DNA from: Canna indica
Taxonomy: Eukaryota > Streptophyta > Magnoliopsida > Zingiberales > Cannaceae
DNA length: 64,000 nt
Reading direction: 5' to 3'
Assembly (NCBI GenBank): GCA_034359265.1
Contig: CP136890.1
Span: forward strand, 102,449,501 to 102,513,500
The notes beneath the pieces were generated by a model. The model worked only from the letters and a program-made list of their open reading frames with translations. It made no database searches and had not been told where the DNA came from. Shown in pieces: positions 17,901-28,062 of this stretch (position 1 is the first letter of the stretch; every line of letters starts with the position of its first letter). Position numbers and translations under genes: made by a program.

Positions 17901-20900
17901 AATAAAAAACAGACATTCTCAGTATAGATCCACATGTAATTTGCATTTACACAAAAGTATATTTCCAGACTCATTCAGACACAAACCAGATTCCAGAACG
18001 ATCACAAAGCAATTCATCTTTGCCAAAAATATAAATTTCCATGTGGACCAGATACCATCAACCTGCTGCATGAATTTCATACTAACCAATATGCTCACAA
18101 GTGCCCGATAGGAAAAACGGAGAGAACAAGGAAAATGATTAGGAAAAAAAAAGAGCCTCCAAGGATAGATTTCTCTTTTCATTCCTATTCTCCTCCTACA
18201 ATGCGCAGTGTGACCGCACCTGCATTTCCACTTCCTCTAGTCCTTTCTCCACTTTCCTTCACGAGTGACGCAGCCATGGGATTAAAACAAACAGGGCTGT
18301 ATGGTGACCCAATACACAACAAAAAGATGAATAGCCCTCAAAGGATTCTTTGAAGTTAGATCAGACAACCACCAATTAGATTTCAAATCCATATGGCAGC
18401 CTAATTAACCCAAATTAGACCAGATGACAACCAGAACTCAGTCCCAGATCAGATGGCAACCAGAAGTCAGTCCCCACTTGAATTAATACATATACAATCA
18501 GATGACAGTTGACATACATTTGTGCTTATTCCATAAAATACTAGAATAACAACAGTTAATATTTATCATTCACATTATGCTGGGTCAAGCTATAGTTAGA
18601 TGGAGAGCCCATCATTTTAATGTGTCCACTCTTGCAAAAGTAATGAACAATAATTTATATTTATTTTTATATGTAAAAATAAATAAATTCACACCTCTGC
18701 AGTAGTCCCAGTCGAAGCAAAACGAAGTTTTCCATCATCAGGATGCCAATGAACTCTAACCTGAACCAAGTTGAGAATATTATTTTCATACATAAGATGA
18801 ATGTAATTATGAGACAAAACTAAATAATTCAAAAGATGAAAAGGAAACTCAACATACCACACCTATTGTATATGGTGCATCAGACTGGGTCAGTGCTCTT
18901 TCCACAGCAGCTACAAATTGTGGTTGAACAACTCGAAGAGGGAGTGTTGCTTCAGGAAACAAAACTACTCCTGGTGCATGATAAATTTGCCAAATTATAC
19001 ATATCATCCACAAGCATAATTTAATATAATTTTATAATAATTGATACTCGAAAAGGGATATGATAGGAGAAAAAGGATAAAGTGCGTGTCCTTGGACATT
19101 AAACTTGTCTCTATCAAGAAATTTGGTAAGTTTTCAAGTCGGGTTCTGTCCAACAAAAGGCCAGACTGAAAATATATAATTATCTAATACATCAGAATTG
19201 AACTATCAGTTTTGTAGCCCACATTTAATACATAAAATTGCTCTAAATATAAGATTTTGAAAATCCACTTATCTGGAGCCCACTATTATTACTTTGTTCC
19301 TCAAATGATGTGCCAAGCAAGCCAAGTCTTTTCATTGGAAAAATCAAGTTAGCCTAGTTCTAAGTTCTCTCATATGCATATATCAGGATGAGCGCAGGCT
19401 TCAAAATTTCAAGAACTTTATTTCGGATTAAGCAACAACAAAAAGAAGTTTAATATAGCAATTGCGCTACAGTCTTTAAGAAACTATGAATCATAAGAAG
19501 ATAAAGAGCTAATAATATCAAGAGATGGACCAAATCAGAGGCAACACAAAGCTTCAATGTTAACTTGCCACGTGAAGAGGAAAGATACTTGGATTAACTT
19601 AAGTTGTTATTCTTCAGAAACAGAAAATCCAAGACAAGATTCCAAAACATCAAAACCCATAAAGTTGTTATCTATACAAGTATAGATGTAGGATAAATAA
19701 TATTCTGATAATCTTAATAGAAAAACTTCTTTGAGGATCCATCCTGCCATAGTTGTCAAAAGCGCACGTAGCGCGCACTATGCGCAGCAGATTTTAGTGT
19801 AGCACGTGCTATGCACAGCAGATTTCAGTGTAGCGCGCGCTACGCTGCGCTATCTGCGGTATAGCGCAGTAGCGCAGCGCAGCAAAAAGCGTGCTACGCT
19901 GAAATCCTGCACAATTTTTCTTCCATGCTTTTTTGAAGATTGAAATCTGAATTTTAGGCTTTAAAACTTTGTTTTGCTAACTTTTAAACTTATCGTTATG
20001 GTTGATTTACGATGCTTTGCTTGGTTTATCTTATGTTATGAACATGGTTTCTTCATCATTTTGAATATTTAGTTGTTATTGTTTATGATAGTTGGAATCT
20101 ATTTGGTATTTTTGGTGTATACATAAAATATATACCTATATTTTTATTTTGCGCTTTATTTCAATAAAGTGCACGCTTCACACTGCGCTATGTGCTATAG
20201 CTCCAAGCATGGTTTAAAAAATCGGCCAAAACGGTACGGTAAGCCCAGTATTTACCGATTTTTGGGGATTCCGGTATTCGATATACCCGGTATTTGAAAA
20301 TACCGGGTATATATGGTATACCGAGCAGTATATGTATCATACCGCCCGGTATGACGCAATATCGGTTTTTTTAAAGAGTTAGATATAACTCTAATAATAC
20401 ATAATTGATGAATAAATGCTTAAAATTAATATTCAAATGTCAAATACATGAATACAATGTTTAAAAGCTATTTGGTACCGTATTAGGATTTTTCACATAT
20501 ACAAGAGAATTACATTAGAATTAATATAGGGCGACACAATCCCACAACCCAAAGGGTCTAAAAAATTTCCGAAGGCTCCGCCCCCACACCCCTGGCAGGG
20601 GGCGCTGCCCCCTTGACCCCCGCCCGCTAACCGGTTAGCGGGACCGCCGAAGACTCTGCGTAGCGCAACCTAAGACGTAGTGCAACATCAACTAAGATGA
20701 TGAATACCATGTGTCGCCCTATATTAATTCTAATGTAATTCTCTTGTATCTGTGAAAATTCCTAATACAATACCAAATAACTTTTAAACATTGTATTCAT
20801 GTATTTGACATTTGAATATTAATTTTAAGCATTTATTCATCAATTATGTATTATTAGAGTTATATCTAACTCTTAAAAAATAAATAAATAAATAATAATA

Positions 20901-23860
20901 AATAAAAAAAACCGGTATGGTGTTTTCCGTACCGGACCGTACGGAGTGTCGGTACGGTACCGGTTTCGGCCAGGTACCGAAATTGGAACCGAAACCGAGA
21001 TTTTAAACCATGGCTCCAAGGGACCTTTGCGCGTCACTGCGCTTTGCGACCCTGACAACTATGCATCCTGCCATATTCACCAAAGCCAATTAAAAGAACA
21101 TTTTGTCTTAATCCTCAGTAGAAGATATGGAAGTTTGTTCCAAAAACTGTCAAATGCAAAAGCTTCCATGTTTGCATATTCATGTGATGGTAAATGATCA
21201 TCTTGATCAACAGGCAATGATCTAATTATTTTGTCACTGCCTCTCTCAATCTGATTAACAAAAAAACCAGCATTATCAAATTTGACTTTATTGTCTTGGG
21301 TTGGCGATAACAATTTCCATAACAAGCCTAGGAAACACATTGTAGTCGGGGCTTTGAAAAAACTAAGGAAACACTTAAAAGTGTCAAAAAGTTAACCATG
21401 TTGGCACTAATGGTGATTGTGGGGTCTAGCCAGCCCGTTATATCAATCATTACACCTTAGGAAGTTTTGGGATGATAGAACCCACTATAACATTCTAAAA
21501 CATACCATAGTAACTACAAAAGTCTGGGTAACATAGGGGCCAATCATGAACCTGTTCCTTTTTGGTCTAATTTTCAGGTTTAATACCAACAAGGCTTGCA
21601 TTTTTAACAGTAATATAGTAGATTAATTCGAACCTGGTATCATAGTGGACTAGCATTAATAATCAGACTGAACGGTCATGAGTACCTCCCTTGTAGTCAA
21701 TTTCCACTAGCATATTAATAATCAGACTGAACGGTCATGAGTACCTCCCTTGTAGTCAATAATGTTTTTCCAAAGGAGAGTACAGCCATGTAAGGTTGAC
21801 CATTCAGGCATTCAGAATTTAAATAAATAGGCTAAAAGTCACATAGAAAAAATTATTACTTGCTAGTAATTGATCATATGCAAAGAGGGAGGATTGGTGT
21901 AACGGTAAAGCTAGACCTCAAGCCACGGGTTCGAGCCACAGCAACAGCCTCTCTGCATGCAGGGAAGGATGCATATATCAACCCCAACCCTCCCCAGAGC
22001 CCACAAAAGTGGGATTGCTTCGAGCACTGGGTCGCCCTTTCATTAATTTATCATATGCCACATTGTTGTTACTTTTGATATTTTTATAATGTTTTTTTAT
22101 TTGAATATAATACTTTCAAACTAATTTTTGCAGATAAACATGTTAAATTTTTAAAAATATTAGTATCAAATAAAGTCAAGTTTACACAGAAATTCCGTAA
22201 TAAACTCCATAAAAAATTTGATGTCTAGAACTTTGTTAGAGTTGAATAATTCACTTTTTATGGAGTATACATGATCTATTTTAGGCACTTAGCACCTCTA
22301 ATAGTGCTTGCTATTTGTTAGTATGTTACAATGTAATTTTCCATGGAGTCTCTACCTCCGTGTTCTCATCGCACTATTTATTATTTTGTGCTTTCATCAA
22401 GATTGCAGCTAAGCAGCAAAGCTTCATGAAAGTTATTACATTAATTTTCTATTTCAAGTTATGTTCAAAAAAAGGTTTTGCCAAAAAAGAAACAATCCTA
22501 ACTCATAACCTTAAACAAAAAGCATAATGCTCATATGATGGTAGTAGCATGAAGAATGCAAAGGCTTAGAAGCAAATTTAAAATTTGTTCCAAATATGTA
22601 ATTGGATATCTACCTTCAAGATAGAACATTGGAAGGTTCAAGATTGCACCACCATCCAAAAACAAAAGTCTTCCGTGAGTATTATCAACCTCTGCCAAAT
22701 ACAAGGAAATAAGAATCATTGAACTGGAAAGAATATAAGAGACATGATTTCTGAACAAACGATAAAAATTAACTTACCACCAAGATATGAATGTGTAGCA
22801 GCCAAACATGTATTGTATGTGAAGCCTCCAGTTGCGCCTACCCCTCCAACAGCAAGGCCCCTTTAGAAAAGAATACAAGAAAATGATTCTTCAGCAAAAT
22901 GGAAAAGCATATCATTATAGTTGCATGGATGATATTTTGAATAATATAACCAACCATGACCATCTTATGAAAATGTGACCGTATTCTCTCTCCTACTGCT
23001 TTCCAGATATTCCAAATTCTTCTTTCTTAAGTAAGATACAAGTATCACATACTAGAGTCTACAAGTTGGGAAGAACAAACAAATAAAGATTTCCATCATG
23101 TTATCTATCATCCATTCGTATACCCAATGGAACTTGCACAATAAGGCTTGACTATAAATAAATGTGGGTTCAATCATTCACATATTAGGTACTCTAATTC
23201 ACTACCGGACAAAGGGACTGCAGCACAAAAAGATAACGAATCCAAATCGAGTCATGAAATTTGCAATACCTTCAGCGCCAAGTGAGACACGTCATGTTGC
23301 TAAAGGTAGGGCGAAACAACAAAAGAGGGTGAACCATAAACAAATCTTAACACTTGATATTTATACTTTTAAATAAGTGGTCATTAAACCTCAGCACTTC
23401 CTGCTAAAGATAAACGGGATTCCCAAAATTCTGCGACTCGAAAGAAAATGCACATACCGCCCATCAAATTAGGGTTAACTATTCGATAGTTCATCTTAGC
23501 TGTGTTTGCAATAACAGTTACTCGTATTCCACGACTATCATCCGTCATTTAAACCCTACCACCTAGATGATGGGGCAAAGAAGAGCAAAGGTGGTGAAAG
23601 CGGAGAAGGCCCTAATCCCGGGAGCAAAATAAACCATCCTCCTCGCCCGACAATCCAAACCCTGCAACGCGCGCGCAGAGGAGGAAGAAAAAGGGGAAGG
23701 GGGAACAGGAAAGGAACCTGGTGAATGCGGATGAGTCGTCGTCGTCGTCGTCTGTGGAGTCGCTGAACTCTTCGACCTGGAGCTCCTCCAAGTCAAGCTC
23801 CCGGATCTGCTCCATCCGAAGCCTCTCGTGCTCCAGAATCCGCTCATCGATTCCTCTCAT
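14154..23860 (-). CDS. CRBN: Cereblon-like protein (LON substrate-binding plus CULT domain), 10 exons
   Basis: Predicted substrate receptor of a CUL4-DDB1 E3 ubiquitin ligase. Exons in transcript order: 23718-23860, 22778-22860, 22614-22691, 18858-18970, 18695-18760, 17604-17705, 16979-17525, 15349-15554, 15012-15175, 14154-14292; phases agree and give 546 residues, close to the usual plant length. The N-terminus is acidic (IRELDLEELQVEEFSD). A LON-type domain follows (LFPEATLPLRVVQP, GQQRFRLRRRWVDDAG) and is interrupted by a Ser/Asp-rich insert in the 547-base exon. The CULT domain is complete: zinc ligands Cys442, Cys445, Cys509, Cys512; NPH at 469-471; pocket tryptophans Trp498 (HSWFPGY), Trp504 (YAWT) and Trp518 (GWLF). 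All spacings equal those of human cereblon. ATG at 23860 was chosen because homologues start just before the ERLRMEQIRELD block; the frame is open further upstream. The third intron (3.6 kb) holds nested transposons and a SINE. Confidence 0.93.
14946..14978. repeat. 33-base A homopolymer in a cereblon intron
   Basis: An uninterrupted run of A on the + strand (T on the gene's strand), starting about 33 bases downstream of the donor site at 15011. It could be the tail of an old retroposed sequence or simple slippage. Its length is likely unreliable in the assembly. Confidence 0.9.
19748..21063. mobile_element. Non-autonomous hAT-type element (outer member of a nested pair)
   Basis: Terminal inverted repeats CATAGTTGTCA / TGACAACTATG bound the element. 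It is flanked by the exact 8-bp direct repeat CATCCTGC at 19740-19747 and 21064-21071, the target duplication length of the hAT superfamily. The body is rich in GCGC/TAGCGC words that fold back on each other (for example gtagcgcgcgctacgc). There is no transposase reading frame. Without the insert at 20208-21012 and its duplicated target it would be about 503 bp. It lies in the 3.6-kb third intron of the cereblon-like gene. Confidence 0.9.
20208..21012. mobile_element. Non-autonomous hAT-type foldback element inserted in the outer element
   Basis: Ends are CATGGTTTAAA / TTTAAACCATG. The 8-bp target duplication GCTCCAAG sits at 20200-20207 and 21013-21020. Most of the 805 bp is a large inverted repeat: left arm about 20370-20535 (agttagatataactc ... 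attaatatagggcgacac) and right arm about 20711-20876 in reverse orientation. Outside the arms lie runs of CCGGTAT/GGTACCGG-like words. The centre is GC-rich and holds the 20-base palindrome CCCGCTAACCGGTTAGCGGG at 20623-20642. No coding frame was seen. A second copy is at 36903-37621. Confidence 0.92.
21649..21762. repeat. Tandem duplication, about 59-60 bp period
   Basis: Two near-identical blocks share ctagcat, attaataatcagactgaa and cggtcatgagtacctccc, and end ttgtagtcaat; the shared word aatcagactgaa starts at 21661 and 21720. It lies in the cereblon intron between the nested hAT elements and the SINE. Function unknown. Confidence 0.85.
21882..22049 (+). mobile_element. tRNA-derived SINE with target site duplication
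   Basis: A polymerase III box A-like stretch (TGGTGTAACGGTAAAGC) and a box B (GGGTTCGAGCC) stand at the expected spacing near the left end. They are followed by a 3' body (ctctctgcatgcaggg, cctccccagagccc, cactgggtcgccctt) that I recognise as typical of the plant Au-type SINE family, and then a short T-rich tail. The direct repeat ATCATATGC flanks it at 21873-21881 and 22050-22058. It is antisense to the host gene, inside an intron. Confidence 0.85.
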
Positions 23861-25924
23861 GCCGGCTGCGTCGCGGGGAGGATGAGAACAAACTTTTCGC
23901 GTTTCCCTCTCGAAGACTCTTCCTATATATATATATCCTTTTTTGCCTACATATATTTCGCATCTGCAGAACACGTGGCGCGGACGATGTGTAGGAGGAG
24001 TAACAGCTTTCGTCCCCACTAGAATTACCCGAAAACACCAGCCACTACCGTCGGAAACGGCGGATGGGACCCACTGAAAAATCAGCGGGCCACCAATTGA
24101 GCCCAACAAGAATCCAGGTAGGAAAGCGAGTAGCTCGACTGACAGAAGCAGCTAGTGCGAGCTCGTCCGATACAGGAAACAGCGACTCCTTGGGACCCTT
24201 ATCTCCTATTGCTCGGGAAGGTGGGTTCCAAATATAAGCCAATGGGAAGTCGCCGAAACTGTGTTGTGTCCCGCGGAAGGCACACCGAGTCTCGTTTTTC
24301 ATGTGAATTTATCGGAAGAAGGAAAAAAAAGGCTTTCAAGTTTCAATTAAGAAGGGAAAAGATGACATATTCCATGAGCGCATCGGAGAGGAAGATATTT
24401 TGCAGCCGTTGGTTTCAAAAACTTGGTAGTGTGACGGCGATTTGGGACCGTTGAATTAATTTTAAAAAAAGGACATGGGATATTTTTTCTTTTGGATTTT
24501 TAGGGAAGAGGGGTGTGACCAATTGGGCATTCTAAATTGGCAGGCAGGGAAGAGATAAGCCAGCCTAAGAGTGTTTAATTAGGGAATATGTTCAATTGGG
24601 AGTTTTAGGGAATTATAATACAACGTTGTTGACTCTTGTCTGTTGCTGAGTTGGTGGACTGGATTAGAATGAATATTTTGCTTAGAAATGCATCAAACCG
24701 AAGGGATAGATAGAGACGTTGCGTCGGCATTGTTAGGTGAAGGAAAGTGGGGGAATTGGGAAGCATTTATATGAATATATAATACTCTTTTGAGCAACAA
24801 TAAGAGATAGACTAGTTGCACTGATTAAGGGAAAGTCTTTGTCAAATAATCCTGTCAAAGAAATAGTTTCCTCCAACTTGCAAGCTCAAATGGAATTTTG
24901 ATGCTTTTGTTGATCTTAAGAATGGCAAAAGTGCTCTTTCAGCTATTTGTAAAAATTCTTATGAAAAATTAATTTTTTCTTCTATTCAATTTTTTTTTAA
25001 AGAAAAAAATGCACTCAAAGAAAGTTGAGTATGGTGCCAAAAATATTATAGATATGTGTAATAGGAGGTTAACTCCTATTTGTCAATGTAGAAATATTAT
25101 TAACGATATTTTTTTTTGAATGCAGTAAATTTTGAGAATATTACATTTGAGTATATTAGCCGCGATGTAAGAAAACAACGGACTGACTAGCTCATTAGCT
25201 AGGAAAGCGGAAAGAAATTTCGGTTGGAATCATGAATGATCTCCATATATGATTAATTTGATTGTAAATGACTACACCCATTCGGATTGATTCATTAAGT
25301 TTTTTTTCATATATATATATATATATATTAGTTGGGATAGCATTAGATTAAATATCTAATGATATGCTTGCTTTAATGAATATGATGAAATTGAATTGGA
25401 TAACAAATAGGGAGTATTAAATTTATTTATTTTAATTCGGTGTGCATCGGATATTAATATCAATTTTATATTATTTTATTCATATTTTATTCTAAATTAT
25501 GCACTAAGACAATAATAAATATTAATCTATCTTTTACCCTATCATTATTTATCATACGAAACAAATAAGTCCTAAGTGCATACGTCGAGAAAAAATAAAT
25601 TTCTTTTCTTTTTGATTTCTAAATGAAGCGAAAAGTATGATTTTCGGATTCTAAATGAAGTGAAAAGTATGATTTTTTTAAAAGAAAAAATATAAGTGAA
25701 ACCCAAATACCACATAATTCATTTTTAAAAAATTTAAAAGGTAAAAGACACATGGTCAAAAATAGTAAGTGTACAAGACGCATGAAAGATAACATTAGAT
25801 TAAAATGTTTGAAAAAACACTTTCACAAATCAATCAAGGCTAATGTCTTATCATGTGTCATTCGACAATTTCTGAATGAAACGACTTTCTTAGCAAGACA
25901 GGATCAGTATTGAAACCAAAGGGA

Positions 25925-26056
25925 GATCCTGCGTGCTTGTATATGGTGTTGGAGCCTTTGGTCTATTAGGAATCTCTTTTATCTTCAACGATAATGAACC
26001 GAGCTGGGAGAAGGCAGTTAAGCTAGGGTTTTCTTTTTGGAACCGTTTGTTGTAAA
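25925..26056 (+). pseudogene. Fragment of a non-LTR (LINE) reverse transcriptase C-terminus
   Basis: One frame reads through FNDNEPSWEKAVKLGFSFWN and then stops. It resembles the C-terminal tail of plant LINE polyproteins, where an ERN-x-RIF motif is followed by a stretch ending in a phase like SFW. The rest of the reverse transcriptase is missing. About 100 bases of 3' untranslated-like sequence follow (ttagggatgatacatttccc). This is an identification by resemblance only. Confidence 0.4.
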
Positions 26057-26751
26057 CCATTTTTTTTTAATCCTTTGTAAAAAAATTATTTTCTATTTCG
26101 CTTGCGCGGGAGGTTCGTCTTTAGGGATGATACATTTCCCATCAGGTTGTACATTTCAATCCTTATGAAATGCACAGTGGGACATTTGTTTCAACTTTTT
26201 TTTTCAAAAAAAAATCAAGGCTAATGTATTGTGTTCTATACTGAATTTTTGTATTATTACAAATGATTGATTAATCTATCAGATTTTAAATTGATTTTCA
26301 TGTTAAGTACTGAGTAGAGTTATTTGTTTTAAAAGTAGCAATATATACTCTCAACTTTTTTATTCATTCAACTAATTGTTTTTGTCTTTTGTTTTTAAAT
26401 AAAATTTGATTTTATGAAAACATACATATATTGCGAGAATATATACGCAAGACGCATTATAAGGTATAGAAAATAAACGCATAAAACACTAACAACTAGG
26501 AGATTGATCTCATGATACATTAGCTAGTGGGTCAACTAATTTTTCTTGTCTTAGTTTAGATTTGATACAAAACTTGGTCATGTTGATTAGTTTTCACATG
26601 AAAATAAATATTTATTTTTGAATATTTAGATTTATATTAAATTATTTCTTTAAGACTAAAACACTAAAAATTCATAGATTGCTTGGGAAATAAAACCCAA
26701 TAATGAAGATGTTTTTTTTAGCTCTGATGCATAGAAGGTATTTGACAATTA

Positions 26752-26964
26752 TCAACTGTGAGTAGCACAATTGATGACAACATGTTATTTGTTGCCTAGA
26801 GATCTAAGGTTCGATCTCTAGTATGATCACCTATTACGATTTACTATTTTTGTTAAAAAATAAAGTCAACTGTGGGTAGCACAGTTGGTGACAACTTATT
26901 GATGTTGTCTAGAGATCTAGAGTTCGATCATTGGTAGGATCACCTACCGTGATTTTCTATTATT
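26752..26964 (+). mobile_element. Tandem pair of tRNA-related SINE-like units
   Basis: Two diverged copies start at about 26752 and 26866. Each has a box A-like word (TAGCACAATTGATGAC; TAGCACAGTTGGTGAC) and, about 40 bases on, a box B-like word (GGTTCGATCTC; AGTTCGATCAT) preceded by gagatct. The second copy ends in a TTA-rich simple repeat. A third, inverted relative of the family is at 59590-59685. No clear target duplication was found. Confidence 0.55.
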
Positions 26965-27236
26965 ATTATTAAATAATAAAAAAGAAAAAGAAAAAAAAGA
27001 GTTACTTGACCACTGTCACTTAATATGGAGTGGATGTCTCCTGTTTCGAAAAATTGGATAATATAAAATGAAAGTATATTCCATGAGTAGTATTAAATTA
27101 ATTATGATATAAAATTAATATTCTCACGTAAAAAGATATCGAGAAAATAAAATAAAATTATATTACAAATTAAATCGAGCCAAATTCATAATATTGAGAA
27201 GACACGATAACATATAAAATTAATTTACCAAATTGC

Positions 27237-27560
27237 CCTCCCTAAAAACCCTCGAAACCTTTCCTGCTTTCTTCCTGGCCGACAACCCCCTCTCCACTGC
27301 GGGCAGCCGCTGACGTAAGGCTCCCTCTCTCGGTAACTCCGGCGGAAGGCTCTCCCTATCTCGGTGACTCTCTCTCCCCGTAGGTCTCTCTGTACCCTCT
27401 CGTAACAGTTTCTCCCTTCTCTTTATCCGTAAACTCTCCCTCTCTTTATCTGCAACCTCTCCCTCCGCGTCGCTCTCCCTCCCCCTCTCCTTGTCTCGCT
27501 TTATCTCCTTGTCTCGCTTTATCTCCTTTTCGCAGGCCTTCGGCTCCACCCTTTCCCTCT
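27237..27560. promoter_or_regulatory. Pyrimidine-rich tract upstream of the bS18m gene
   Basis: Long run of ctctcc/ctctttatc words on the + strand, including two copies of tctcgctttatctccttg. Such CT tracts are common in plant core promoters and leaders, and this one lies 500-800 bases before the start codon. The open frame on the other strand is Lys/Arg/Glu-rich only because of this composition. Confidence 0.45.
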
Positions 27561-28062
27561 CTGACTCAGCTGCAGCCTCGAAGACTGCCCAAATGCAAGC
27601 ACCGAGACGCAGGCTGTCGGGCTTCCCTGCTTCGTAAAAGGGACGTAGCCCAGCGTCGTTAGGTCAAGTGATCCCGCGTTCCCCACGCCTTCTCCCACCA
27701 TCATCTCCTCCTCCTGTAGTCCTGCACGCCTCAATTCGTTCCTCGACGGTACCAACCAGTCTTTGTTTGGTTCCTACCTTTCAACCTTTTCCTGTAGATT
27801 TTTTTCTTCTGTTTTTTGACTATGGGAAACTGAGATTTGATGGTTTTAGCCTCAGTAATTGTGTCTTAGCTCGTGATAATGAGGCATTCCATGTGTTTAT
27901 GCCTGCAAGATTTGATTTTTCTCTCGTTTGATTTGGCGATAGTTCATGCATTTTGGGTGTCTCCCGATATGCTATTGTCTCTATTTCTAAGTTGAATTCC
28001 GTTGCGCTTTTGAATTTGTAAGTAACTTTATGGCGTGGCAGCGTCTATCCGTGGATTGAGTG

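Larger units (their letters stand above)
23861..28062. other. Intergenic region between two divergent genes
   Basis: Left part: promoter side of the cereblon-like gene, with TATA-like tatatatata near 23925-23936. Middle (24500-27200): AT-rich DNA with an old LINE fragment at 25925-26056, a TA microsatellite at about 25311-25330 and a tandem SINE pair at 26752-26964. Right part: a pyrimidine-rich block (27237-27560) and probable untranslated leader of the ribosomal protein gene. A leader intron ending at gtggcag just before 28043 is plausible. Confidence 0.5.

Noticed and set aside
19760..19890. CRISPR-like or satellite array from repeated GCGC/TAGCGC words
   Set aside because: The words are irregular, without fixed spacers, and lie inside the terminal-repeat boundaries of the outer hAT element.
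23861..24109. N-terminal extension of the cereblon frame to an ATG at 24109
   Set aside because: The extra residues resemble no homologue, and the region contains TATA-like sequence, so ATG at 23860 is preferred.
26430..26540. Another SINE-like copy on the minus strand (gagatcaatctcc as box B)
   Set aside because: Box A is not convincing and similarity to the 59590 element is limited to short words.
27220..27549. 109-codon Lys/Arg/Glu-rich frame on the - strand
   Set aside because: Its composition follows from the CT-rich tract; no domain seen and no splice context.
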